DNA from: Sodalinema lacuna_A
GTDB lineage: Bacteria > Cyanobacteriota > Cyanobacteriia > Cyanobacteriales > Geitlerinemataceae
Assembly (NCBI GenBank): GCA_900149785.2
Contig: FSSI02000009.1
Span: 62,001 to 126,000 of the forward strand
DNA: 64,000 nt
Direction of reading: 5' to 3'
The position numbers and the translations under genes were made by a program. Position 1 is the first letter of the stretch; each line of letters begins with the position of its first letter. Of this stretch, positions 16,227-25,618 are shown piece by piece. Below the pieces are notes generated by a model. It did not search any database and was not told where the DNA came from. It was given only the letters and a program-made list of their open reading frames with translations.

Positions 16227-17786
16227 ATGGAAGACAACAATTCCCCTCAATCTGAATCTCCCCGCCAGTCTGCGGGGAAATTACAGGGATTAGACCGGGT
16301 TCTGGGTTGGATCGAACGGGTTGGCAATGCCCTACCTGACCCCGTGACGCTATTCCTGATGCTGGCGATCGGGGTGATTCTCTTGAGCGCCTTGGCGGCA
16401 GCGCTGGGGCTTTCTGTGGTGCATCCAGCAACCGAAGAAACGGTGACAGCCGTGTCGTTGCTGTCTGGCGAAGGATTGCGACAAATGGTGACCGAGGCGG
16501 TGCAGAACTTTGTGCAGTTTCCTCCCTTGGGGCCGGTGCTGGTGGCCATGCTGGGGGTAGGTTTGTGCGAACAGACTGGGCTGCTGTCTGCGGCGTTGCG
16601 GTGGGGCGTATCGGCCACACCGCTGGCTCTGATCAGCCCTGGTATTGTGTTTTTGGGGGTGATGTCGAACCTAGCGTCGGATGCTGGGTACGTGGTGTTA
16701 ACGCCCCTAGCGGCGATGCTGTTTGCAGCGGTGGGTCGCCATCCGATCGCGGGACTGGCAGCGGCATTTGCGGGGGTTTCGGGAGGGTTTAGTGCCAACC
16801 TGCTGATCGGGACCCTAGACCCCTTGCTGGCCGGGATTAGTCAGGATGCCGCCGGCTTTATTGACCCAGGTTATGTGGTGAATCTCACCGGCAACTACTA
16901 CTTTATGGCGGCGTCGACCTTTGTGATTACCCTGGTGGGGTGGTGGATGACCGACACAGTGGTGGAGCCTCGTCTGGGTAGCTATGGGGGCGATCGCACC
17001 CCAGAGGAGGAACATACCCTCACGGCCTCCGAGCGCAAGGGGCTTCGCTGGGCCTTGTATGCTCTGTTGGCAGTGCTGGCTCTGCTCGCCATTTCAGTGC
17101 TACCGACCAATGGCGTTCTGCGCGATCCTGAGACGGGCAGCCTTGTACCCTCTCCCTTCCTCAACGGCATTGTCATTTTGATTACCCTGGGTTTTCTGAT
17201 ACCGGGAATTGCCTATGGCGTGGCGGCGGGAACCGTGCGCAACGATAAGGATGTGGTCAAGGGGATGTCCACAGCGATGAGCGCCATGGGCTACTACATC
17301 GTGCTGTCGTTTGTGGCGGCCCAGTTTATTGCCTACTTTAGCTGGAGTAACCTGGGGGTTATCGTGGCGGTGAATGGGGCAAATTTGCTAGAAGCCAGCG
17401 GCTTTACAGGTATTGCGCTGCTGTTGAGCTTTGTACTGCTGAGTGCGTTGATTAACCTCTTTATCGGTTCAGCGTCGGCGCAGTGGGCGATTATGGCTCC
17501 CATTTTTGTACCGATGCTGATGCTGTTGGGCTATACTCCCGAGGTGACACAACTGGTGTTTCGCATTGGCGACTCGACGAGTAATATCATTACGCCGCTG
17601 ATGGTGTACTTTCCATTGATTGTGGCCTTTGGGCAGCGGTTTGATAAAAACCTCAAGATTGGCACGTTGATTGCGACGATGCTGCCCTATTCGGTGGCGT
17701 TCCTGATGAGCTGGTCTCTGTTTTTTGCCCTCTGGTTTCTGTTGGGGTTGCCGCTGGGTCCAGGGGCTGGGATTCGGCTGCCATAA
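16227..17786 (+). CDS. AbgT-family transporter
   Basis: The 519-residue membrane protein has about 12 hydrophobic segments and the AbgT/YdaH pattern: IERVGNALPDPVTLFL near the N-terminus, a GVSGGFSANL re-entrant segment, and a second GSASAQWAIMAPIFVP...RIGDSTSNIITPLM repeat. Family members import p-aminobenzoyl-glutamate or export antibiotics of the folate pathway. The gene prefers CTG and GTG codons more than its neighbours and carries few HIP1 sites. With its place next to a tRNA gene, this suggests horizontal acquisition. The ATG at 16227 follows AAGGTGAG at suitable distance. Confidence 0.88.
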   Translation: MEDNNSPQSESPRQSAGKLQGLDRVLGWIERVGNALPDPVTLFLMLAIGVILLSALAAALGLSVVHPATEETVTAVSLLSGEGLRQMVTEAVQNFVQFPPLGPVLVAMLGVGLCEQTGLLSAALRWGVSATPLALISPGIVFLGVMSNLASDAGYVVLTPLAAMLFAAVGRHPIAGLAAAFAGVSGGFSANLLIGTLDPLLAGISQDAAGFIDPGYVVNLTGNYYFMAASTFVITLVGWWMTDTVVEPRLGSYGGDRTPEEEHTLTASERKGLRWALYALLAVLALLAISVLPTNGVLRDPETGSLVPSPFLNGIVILITLGFLIPGIAYGVAAGTVRNDKDVVKGMSTAMSAMGYYIVLSFVAAQFIAYFSWSNLGVIVAVNGANLLEASGFTGIALLLSFVLLSALINLFIGSASAQWAIMAPIFVPMLMLLGYTPEVTQLVFRIGDSTSNIITPLMVYFPLIVAFGQRFDKNLKIGTLIATMLPYSVAFLMSWSLFFALWFLLGLPLGPGAGIRLP

Positions 17787-17860
17787 TGTGAGTTTATGGG
17801 ATAATGTCCATTGATGGTAATTCTGGGGACGTTTGGCGATCGCAGGGGAGGGACGTGGCA

Positions 17861-18493
17861 ATGATTCAGACAATCCCGGCCAATCAGGTCACATTAAGGA
17901 CTCTAAAAGAGCAATTTGGGCTGCAATTAAGCCAAGATGGGCAGTTTTTCCCAGAATGGAGGCAAGCCAATGCCCGTTTAAGTGAAACGGAAGAACAGAC
18001 TTTAGAGCGGGTGACGGACAATTTCTTAGCCCTGATGGAAGACCCGCCACGATTAGAAAACACTGTCAAAATGGTGGTGTTAGCACCGTTGCTAGATTTA
18101 GCTGGATTTTACCGCAAGCCATTTCGCATTGAAACTGAAGCCAGTGTCACCCTAGAGATGGAAGACGAAGGGATGAAGATTCAGGGGCGAATTGATGTTT
18201 TGGTTCAGAAAAATCGGCTGTGGTTGTTGGTGATTGAATCAAAGCGTAGTGATTTTGCCGTGAGTCGTGCGATTCCGCAAGCTTTGGCTTATATGTTGGG
18301 ACATGGCGATCGCACGTCCTCAACCTTTGGCATGATTACCAATGGCAATGAGTTTTTGTTTTTAAAAGCCACCCATCAGCCAAGGGCGCAATATGCTAAT
18401 TCTCGCTTGTTTTCGTTACTTAATCCTGATCGTGAATTGCATTCAGTGTTGCAGATTTTAAAACGGTTGGGAGAGGTGGCGGTTGGTGATTAG
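17861..18493 (+). CDS. HsdR_N-like predicted nuclease (type I restriction R-subunit N-terminal domain family)
   Basis: About 210 residues resembling the small cyanobacterial proteins annotated as restriction endonuclease subunit R. A helical N-terminus (IPANQVTLRTLKEQFGLQL) is followed by a PD-(D/E)xK-like core: GRIDVLV carries the Asp, and LLVIESKR carries the ExK pair. QALAYMLG and FGMITNGNEF follow. There is no helicase part, so it is a stand-alone nuclease domain. I chose the ATG at 17861, preceded by GGGAGG; an upstream ATG at 17804 is less supported. It lies 235 bp before the SNF2 helicase on the same strand and may be part of the defence module. Confidence 0.8.
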   Translation: MIQTIPANQVTLRTLKEQFGLQLSQDGQFFPEWRQANARLSETEEQTLERVTDNFLALMEDPPRLENTVKMVVLAPLLDLAGFYRKPFRIETEASVTLEMEDEGMKIQGRIDVLVQKNRLWLLVIESKRSDFAVSRAIPQALAYMLGHGDRTSSTFGMITNGNEFLFLKATHQPRAQYANSRLFSLLNPDRELHSVLQILKRLGEVAVGD

Positions 18494-18728
18494 GAAGAGG
18501 GAATTCAGTTTTCCTCGTGAGTTCCTTCGTCCCCCAGTCCCTTCTCCCTGGTAGAATAGGGGCTAGACTGGGAGTCCCTCTCCTCAAAGGGCAAGGGATT
18601 CAGGGTGAGGACGTTCGTTGTGTCCGGGAAGCTGGACTAGATTCTTGCGATCGCCTGCCTGTTCCCTTCTACGATCTAACCTAGCTCTTGCTGGTTATTG
18701 GTTTGCCATTTGATTCGTTCTCTCTGCT

Positions 18729-21578
18729 ATGGTTGCCGATCGCGCCTCTGCGTTCATTCCCCAATCTGGTGATATCGTGTTTTGCCGTGAACGGCAGTGG
18801 GTCGTGATTCCCCCCGAGTCCCCGGATACCATTTGCTTACGTCCCCTCAGTGGGAATGAAAGCGAAATTTTCGGCATTTATCAACCTCTGCTGCATTTAG
18901 ACCCCATCGAAGCTGCCAGTTTTCCCCTGCCGGACTCCAATGGGTTGGGTCAACAAGACTATCAAGGCGCTCAATTGCTGGTGGATGCGGTGCGTATGAG
19001 TCTGCGCAGTGGTGGCGGGGCCTTTCGCAGTTTGGGACGGCTGTCAGTCCGTCCGCGACCCTATCAAATGGTGCCGTTGTTGATGGCGTTGCGTCAAGAA
19101 ACAATGCGCTTGCTGATTGCCGATGATGTGGGGGTCGGGAAAACGATTGAAGCGGGTTTGATTTTGCGGGAAATGCTCGATCGCCGAGAAATTGAACGAG
19201 TTGCCGTGCTGTGTCCCCCGCAGTTGTGCGACCAGTGGCGGCGGGAATTGGCGGAAAAATTTCATATTGATGCTGTCGTCGTGCGATCTGGCACAATTTC
19301 TAAGTTAGAACGGCAAATCCCGAACAGCGATCGCCACCTGTTTGAATACTACCGACACCTCATCGTCAGTCTCGATTACGTCAAATCCGATCGCCGTCGC
19401 GCCACTTTCCTGGCCCATTGTCCCGATTGTGTGGTCGTCGATGAGGCCCATACCTGCGCCAATCGCAGCGAGAAAGTGCAACAGCGGCATCAGCTTCTCG
19501 GCCAAATTGCCCAAAAAGCCGATCGCCATCTGATTCTGCTCACCGCCACCCCCCACAGTGGCATTGAACGGTCATTCCTGTCTCTAATCGGCTTACTCAA
19601 ACCGGAATTTGAGCAGCTTGAACTGGAAAACCTACCCGAAGCGCAACGCCGACAACTCGCGGCGCACTTCATCCAACGCCGTCGCGCTGATGTGCGAGAG
19701 TGGTTGGGGGATACTACCCCATTCCCAGAACGCATCGCTCAAGAAGCCGACTACACCCTAAGTCGTGATTATCGAACCTTGTTTGAGGGGGTCTATGATT
19801 TTGCCCGAGGCTTGGTCAATACTGGCGATAACCTGACTCATGCCCAACGTCGGGGGCGGTATTGGTCAGCCTTGGCGATTATTCGCTGTGTGATGTCCTC
19901 TCCCGCTGCTGCTGTCGCCACATTGCAACGGCAAGCGAGTCGCCAGGAGACCCCAGAACCCGAGATTCTCCCCAGTGAAGACCCTTTGTTTGATGAGGAT
20001 TTAGCTGCCGCTTATGTAGATGACCCCACCGAACAGGAACGCACCAGTGACCTGGCCCCCAGTGCGATCGTGCAGCGGGGGAAACAAAGCTATTCCGATC
20101 GCGAACGGCGGTTATTGCGGGAATTTGTCAAGGCGGCGCAAGGGTTGCAGGAAAAAGGAGACCGCAAACTGAAACGGGCCATTACTTTGGTGGGAGAACT
20201 CCTTGAGGATGGCCGCAATCCGATCGTCTGGTGTCGGTATATCGCCACGGCGAAGTATGTCGCCTCGGCGTTGCAGAATACTTTTGAACGCAAGCGCAAC
20301 AGTAACATTCGCGCGATCGCCATTCATGGAGAACAGTCGGAAGAGGAACGAGAAACGCGCCTGGCTGAATTGGTGGGCTATCCGCAACGGATTCTGGTGG
20401 CGACGGATTGCCTCAGCGAAGGGATTAACCTGCAAGAGCATTTCTCCTCGGCGATCCATTACGATTTACCCTGGAATCCTAACCGCCTCGAACAACGGGA
20501 GGGACGGGTCGATCGCTACGGACAAACTGCCCCACAGGTGCGCTGTATCTTGCTGTTTGGTAAGGATAACCCGGTGGATGGGGCGGTTCTGGAGGTGTTG
20601 ATTCGAAAAGCGGTGGCAATTCACCGGACTTTAGGGATTACGGTTCCGGTGCCGATGGATAGCGAAACTGTCTCAGAGGCGGTGTTTAAGTCCTTGTTTG
20701 AACGGGCAACGGATGCCCGCCAACTGTCGTTATTTGAGTTGGGAGATGGGTCGAGTTTGGATGGAGTCCATCAAACTTGGGATCGGGCCGTGGAACGGGA
20801 AAAACGAACTCGGACTCGCTTCGCCCAACGCAGCATTAAACCCGAAGAGGTGGAACGGGAACTGGTAGAAGTCGATCGCGCCCTCGGTCGAGAGGCGGAT
20901 GTGGAACGGTTTGTGCGGATTGGCTTTGAGAAGTTACAGGCGGCCTTGATTAAGGGCAAGGGGGGTTGGAAAATCCCCGAGGTGCCGGAGTGTCTACAAC
21001 CGGCGATAGAGGCTGGCCCCAAAACAATCACCTTTTATCATCCAGCCCCGGAAGGAGTGGAGTATGTGGGGCGCAATCATCCTCTGGTGGAAAGGTTGGC
21101 CGAGTATGTTTTCGCCCAAGCCTTTGACCAAAATGCTCAAGCCATTGTGTCGAGATGCCAGGTGATTGTCACCGAGGCGGTAACGCAACCGACGGTGTTG
21201 ATGCTGTTGCGCTTGCGCCATCGCTTGGAGAGTCGTCAGGGGAAGCTGCTGATGGTGGAGGAATGTTTGACGGTGGGATTTACGGGAACTCCCCGCAATC
21301 CCCAATGGTTGGACTCACAACGAGTCCAGGAATTATTGGCAACGGCCCAACCGACGGGAGATTTACCGTTAGCGCGACAAAAAACCTCCATTGAAGGGGT
21401 ATTGAAGCGGTTAGCCGACCTCACCCCATTCCTGGAGGAGTTGGCCCAGGAGCGATCGCAGCAACTGGGGGAGGCACATCATCGGGTGCGGGCGATCACT
21501 CAGGAAGGGAAAGTGCAGGTGACGCCGATTTTGCCCATGGATATCATTGGAATTTATCTGTTACGGACCGACAATTGA
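18729..21578 (+). CDS. SNF2-family helicase, DISARM DrmD-like
   Basis: The 949-residue protein has a complete superfamily-2 SNF2 engine: Walker A ADDVGVGKTIEAGL (about residues 131-144), Walker B VVVDEAH (about 235-241), LLTATPHSG (about 270-278), motif V ATDCLSEGINLQ and motif VI EQREGRVDRYGQ. The N-terminus has a short beta-rich module before the ATPase and the C-terminus a long helical part. Length and companions (adenine methylase, DUF1998 helicase) match DrmD of class 1 DISARM, an anti-phage restriction-like system. It acts on DNA in the cytoplasm, presumably translocating on foreign DNA (family knowledge). The methylase gene starts 161 bp downstream, which suggests one operon. Confidence 0.85.
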   Translation: MVADRASAFIPQSGDIVFCRERQWVVIPPESPDTICLRPLSGNESEIFGIYQPLLHLDPIEAASFPLPDSNGLGQQDYQGAQLLVDAVRMSLRSGGGAFRSLGRLSVRPRPYQMVPLLMALRQETMRLLIADDVGVGKTIEAGLILREMLDRREIERVAVLCPPQLCDQWRRELAEKFHIDAVVVRSGTISKLERQIPNSDRHLFEYYRHLIVSLDYVKSDRRRATFLAHCPDCVVVDEAHTCANRSEKVQQRHQLLGQIAQKADRHLILLTATPHSGIERSFLSLIGLLKPEFEQLELENLPEAQRRQLAAHFIQRRRADVREWLGDTTPFPERIAQEADYTLSRDYRTLFEGVYDFARGLVNTGDNLTHAQRRGRYWSALAIIRCVMSSPAAAVATLQRQASRQETPEPEILPSEDPLFDEDLAAAYVDDPTEQERTSDLAPSAIVQRGKQSYSDRERRLLREFVKAAQGLQEKGDRKLKRAITLVGELLEDGRNPIVWCRYIATAKYVASALQNTFERKRNSNIRAIAIHGEQSEEERETRLAELVGYPQRILVATDCLSEGINLQEHFSSAIHYDLPWNPNRLEQREGRVDRYGQTAPQVRCILLFGKDNPVDGAVLEVLIRKAVAIHRTLGITVPVPMDSETVSEAVFKSLFERATDARQLSLFELGDGSSLDGVHQTWDRAVEREKRTRTRFAQRSIKPEEVERELVEVDRALGREADVERFVRIGFEKLQAALIKGKGGWKIPEVPECLQPAIEAGPKTITFYHPAPEGVEYVGRNHPLVERLAEYVFAQAFDQNAQAIVSRCQVIVTEAVTQPTVLMLLRLRHRLESRQGKLLMVEECLTVGFTGTPRNPQWLDSQRVQELLATAQPTGDLPLARQKTSIEGVLKRLADLTPFLEELAQERSQQLGEAHHRVRAITQEGKVQVTPILPMDIIGIYLLRTDN

Positions 21579-21739
21579 GATTGATAGACTCCCAGCCAAT
21601 CTCAACAGGAGAACCCACCCAGTCCGTATTTAACGCGCGTTGCGACTTCTTTTGTTCCGCTGGCTTGCTGTCGTCGCTGAACGCCTGTCCCAGCTTGGGA
21701 CTATGATACGATCGCGCTTAACTTCCAACTCCCAAAACC

Positions 21740-24700
21740 ATGACCCCACTGGCTAATCTAACTGGAATCCGTTTTGAAGGTAATCTGATTGTCCCGGATA
21801 TGGCGGCCGATTTAGCCTCGGGAGAGTTGAAAGGGCAAACTGGGGCAGATTTTGGACTCCAGAAAACGATCAAACTCGAAGATGAGATGGCCTTGGCCTG
21901 GGGGGATGCTAAGGATTATTGGCACATCTTTCAACGGCGGTTGAGTCAACTGGATGCCGATGAGTCGGCAACGAGTTTGACGCGCGATCGCTGGGTTGTG
22001 CCTCTATTGACGTTGTTGGGGTATGACCCAGTTTATACGGCTAAGGCTGCCGTTGTGGATGGGCAAACCTTTGCCATTTCTCATCGCGCTGAACCGGGGG
22101 AAGATCGGCCTCCGGTTCACGCTATTGGGGCGCGGCTGGAGTTGGAAAAACGTCCGCCTTCGGGAACGCCTCGCCTTTCTGCCCATGCTTTGATGCAGGA
22201 GTATCTCAACCGCACAGAACATCTGTGGGGGGTGGTGACGAATGGGTTGCAATGGCGGTTGTTGCGCGATTGTTCTTTGATGACTCGCCTCACTTATATT
22301 GAGTTTGATTTAGAATCGATTCTCACGAATGAGAATTTTGCTGAATTTCAGTTATTTTATCGGCTGTTTCATCGCACAAGGTTACCCCAGGATGCCCAAG
22401 AGGCCGATCGCTGTCTGTTGGAGTTTTATCACCAAGAGGCGCAACAGCAGGGGGGACGGGTTCGCGATAAGTTGCGCGATGGGGTGGAAAGCGCCATTGT
22501 GGAGTTGGCGAATGGGTTTTTGCAGCATCGGGAAAATCAGGGTTTGCGCGATCGCCTCTCGTCATCCTTATCTGCTGCTGAGTTCTATCGCTTCTTGCTG
22601 CTGCTGATTTATCGCTTGCTGTTTTTGATGGTGGCGGAATCCCGAGAGTTGCTGCTGGCAGGGGATGACCTCAATAATCATCGCATTTATCGGGACTATT
22701 ATAGTGTCGAACGGTTGCGAGCCTTGGCCGAACGCGCGTTGCCTCCCGGACGGAGTGAGTATCGGGATTTGTGGCAAGGGTTGCAAGTTACTTTTCGCTT
22801 ATTTGATGAAAAGGGCAGTGGGACGGTGTTGGGACTCTCGCCGTTGAATGGGGATTTGTTTGGGGCGAATACTTTGGCGGTGTTGGAAGAGTGCGCCTTG
22901 GACAATCATAGTTTACTGCGGGCGGTGCGATCGCTCTCGTTGTATGAGGAACGCGCCAGGTTACGCCGGGTCAATTATGCTGCCTTGGATGTGGAAGAAT
23001 TGGGCAGTGTTTATGAAAGTTTGCTGGATTTATCCCCGCAAGTGCAGCAATCCGGGGGGATGTATCAGTTTCGCTTCAATGTGGGAACGGAACGGAAAAC
23101 CACTGGCGCATATTATACGCCGCAAGCGTTGGTGGCGCAGTTGGTGAAATCGGCCTTGGATCCGGTGATTGAGAATGTTTTGAAGGCAGGGGACAATCTG
23201 GAATCTGCTTTACTTTCCCTGAAAATCTGTGACCCCGCTTGCGGATCCGGGCATTTTCTGTTGGCGGCAGCGAGACGGATTGGGAAGGAACTGGCGCGGG
23301 TTCGGACGGGGGAACTGCAACCGGGTGGGGATATGTTGCGGCGATCGGTTCGCGATGCGATTCAAAATTGCATCTATGGGGTGGATATCAATCCCTTGGC
23401 GGTGGATTTGTGCAAGGTGGCGTTATGGATTGAAGGGTTCAGTCGCGGGATGCCGTTGAATTTTTTGGATCACCGGATTAAATGTGGCAATTCTCTGGTG
23501 GGAGTGTTGGATTTGGATTGTTTGGATGAGGGAATTCCCGATAATGCGTTTAAGGCAGTCACTGGGGATGAGAAGACGGTGGCGAGTAATTTTAAGAAGC
23601 GCAATCAGAAAGAACTCCAGAATATCGAACAGGGTCAATTGGAACTGGATTTATTCGATACGAAAGCGCAGGTTCGGCAAGAATATGTGAGTGAATGGCA
23701 GAAGTTGGTGGCGATTCCGGAAACCACCACGGAGGAGATTCAACGGAAAAAGGAGGCGTATCAGTTGCGGCATAGTGTTCGTAATGCCGGGTGGTGGCGC
23801 GATTTTACGGCGTGTAATTTGTGGACGGCAGCGTTTTTTATGCCGTTGACGGAACAGAATTTACAACTGATTCCGACTTCTGCGGGGTTGAAGCGGTTGC
23901 TAAATTCGGCAGATGTGGGACAGTTGACGTTGGCAGATGCGATGTTGCAGCGTGTGGTGGAGGCGGCGAATCAGTTGGCGGCAGACTGTCGGTTTTTCCA
24001 TTGGGCGTTGGAGTTTCCGGAAGTGTTTGATGAAGGTGGGTTTAGTTGCGTTTTGGGGAATCCACCTTGGGAACGGATTAAGTTGCAAGAGAAAGAGTTT
24101 TTTGCGGATAAGGATGAGGCAATTGTAACAGCAAAAAATAGTGCGGCGCGCAAAAAGTTGATTGATAAATTGCCTCAAACTAATCCTGGTTTAGCGCAGG
24201 CGTGGGAGGATGCGAAGCATTTTGCAGATGCCCAAGGCAAGTTTGTGCGCGAGTCGAGGCGGTTTCCGTTGACGGCGACAGGAGATATCAATACTTATGC
24301 TATTTTTGCGGAAACAGTACGGAAGTTGATTGCTGGGAATGGGTATGCGGGGATAATTGTGCCAACGGGAATTGCAACGGATTCGACTACACAAGCCTTT
24401 TTTGGGGATTTGGTAAAAACAAAATCATTAGCTACTTTATTTGATTTTGAAAATCGCAATGCAATTTTTTCTGCGGTTCATAGAAGCTATAAATTTTCTT
24501 TGCTAAGTATCACAAATCAAGAAATTAACAAAACACTGTTTTCATTCTTTTTGACTTTACCTAATCAAGTTGAAGATTCAGCAAAAAAATTTAATTTGCA
24601 CCCTAATGACATTCAGTTGATGAATCCCAATACTCTAACTTGCCCAATCTTCCGAACTCGCACAGATGCGGAACTGACGAAGAAAATTTATCAGCGCGTT

Positions 24701-25585
24701 CCGGTTTTGGAAAATGAGCAGACGGGCGAAAACCCTTGGGGGATTTCGTTTATGAGAATGTTTGATATGTCAAATGACAGCAATTTATTTTTTGAAGAAC
24801 CCGGGGAAAATCGTGTTCCACTTTATGAAGCAAAGATGTTTTGGCATTTTGACCATCGTTATGCAACTTATCAGGGAGATAAAACCGAAAATTCTACGGT
24901 TGAACAAAAGCAAAACCACGATTATTCCGTCACACCGCGTTATTGGGTGAATCTCACCGAAGTCGAAAATCGGGTGGCAGATAAATGGGATAAAAAATGG
25001 TTACTTGGTTGGCGAGATATTTGTAGATCTACTGATGAAAGAACTTTCATTTCATCTCTCGTTCCCTATGCCGGATGTGGCGATACAATTTTGTTAATGT
25101 TGCCAAAGGTAGATAATTTATATTTGCCATGTTTAGCTGGCAATCTCAATACTTTAGTGTTTGATTTTGTGACTCGTCAAAAGGTGGGAGGAACTCATCT
25201 TAAGTATTTTACAATACGACAACTCCCCGTAATTTCCCCCGAAACTTACACCCCAGAAGATGTCAAATATATCAGCGATCGCGTCTTGGAACTGGTTTAC
25301 ACTTCCTACGACTTAAAACCCTTCGCCCAAGACATGGGATATGAGGGCGAACCGTTTATCTGGAACGAAACTCGTCGCGCCATCCTGCGCGCTGAACTCG
25401 ATGCTTATTATGCCAAACTTTATGGACTAACTCGGGATGAATTGCGCTATATTCTCGACCCTGCCGATATTTATGGAGAAGATTTCCCTAGCGAAACCTT
25501 CCGGGTTTTGAAAAATAATGAAGTCAAGAAATATGGCGAATATCGCACTCAGCGACTTGTGCTTGCTGCCTTCGATCGCCTTTAG
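21740..25585 (+). CDS. Eco57I/PglX-like N6-adenine DNA methyltransferase, DrmMI-like
   Basis: The 1281-residue protein has an N-terminal half with type IIG-like helical and HsdR_N-like features (LLTLLGYDPVY, GVVTNGLQWRLL), then the methylase: RKTTGAYYTPQALV, SAM motif I CDPACGSGHFL (about residue 500) and the catalytic NPPW (GNPPWERIK, about residue 775), marking N6-adenine specificity. A target-recognition region follows, ending RYILDPADIYG. Such enzymes mark host DNA so that the helicase-nuclease part spares it. The middle of the gene (about 24.4-25.2 kb) is visibly richer in A/T than the rest, in the part expected to recognise DNA, which hints at domain exchange. It lies 33 bp before the giant helicase. 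Confidence 0.87.
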   Translation: MTPLANLTGIRFEGNLIVPDMAADLASGELKGQTGADFGLQKTIKLEDEMALAWGDAKDYWHIFQRRLSQLDADESATSLTRDRWVVPLLTLLGYDPVYTAKAAVVDGQTFAISHRAEPGEDRPPVHAIGARLELEKRPPSGTPRLSAHALMQEYLNRTEHLWGVVTNGLQWRLLRDCSLMTRLTYIEFDLESILTNENFAEFQLFYRLFHRTRLPQDAQEADRCLLEFYHQEAQQQGGRVRDKLRDGVESAIVELANGFLQHRENQGLRDRLSSSLSAAEFYRFLLLLIYRLLFLMVAESRELLLAGDDLNNHRIYRDYYSVERLRALAERALPPGRSEYRDLWQGLQVTFRLFDEKGSGTVLGLSPLNGDLFGANTLAVLEECALDNHSLLRAVRSLSLYEERARLRRVNYAALDVEELGSVYESLLDLSPQVQQSGGMYQFRFNVGTERKTTGAYYTPQALVAQLVKSALDPVIENVLKAGDNLESALLSLKICDPACGSGHFLLAAARRIGKELARVRTGELQPGGDMLRRSVRDAIQNCIYGVDINPLAVDLCKVALWIEGFSRGMPLNFLDHRIKCGNSLVGVLDLDCLDEGIPDNAFKAVTGDEKTVASNFKKRNQKELQNIEQGQLELDLFDTKAQVRQEYVSEWQKLVAIPETTTEEIQRKKEAYQLRHSVRNAGWWRDFTACNLWTAAFFMPLTEQNLQLIPTSAGLKRLLNSADVGQLTLADAMLQRVVEAANQLAADCRFFHWALEFPEVFDEGGFSCVLGNPPWERIKLQEKEFFADKDEAIVTAKNSAARKKLIDKLPQTNPGLAQAWEDAKHFADAQGKFVRESRRFPLTATGDINTYAIFAETVRKLIAGNGYAGIIVPTGIATDSTTQAFFGDLVKTKSLATLFDFENRNAIFSAVHRSYKFSLLSITNQEINKTLFSFFLTLPNQVEDSAKKFNLHPNDIQLMNPNTLTCPIFRTRTDAELTKKIYQRVPVLENEQTGENPWGISFMRMFDMSNDSNLFFEEPGENRVPLYEAKMFWHFDHRYATYQGDKTENSTVEQKQNHDYSVTPRYWVNLTEVENRVADKWDKKWLLGWRDICRSTDERTFISSLVPYAGCGDTILLMLPKVDNLYLPCLAGNLNTLVFDFVTRQKVGGTHLKYFTIRQLPVISPETYTPEDVKYISDRVLELVYTSYDLKPFAQDMGYEGEPFIWNETRRAILRAELDAYYAKLYGLTRDELRYILDPADIYGEDFPSETFRVLKNNEVKKYGEYRTQRLVLAAFDRL

Positions 25586-25618
25586 ACCCTAACTCCCTGT
25601 TGTTACCCCAAACCCGCC

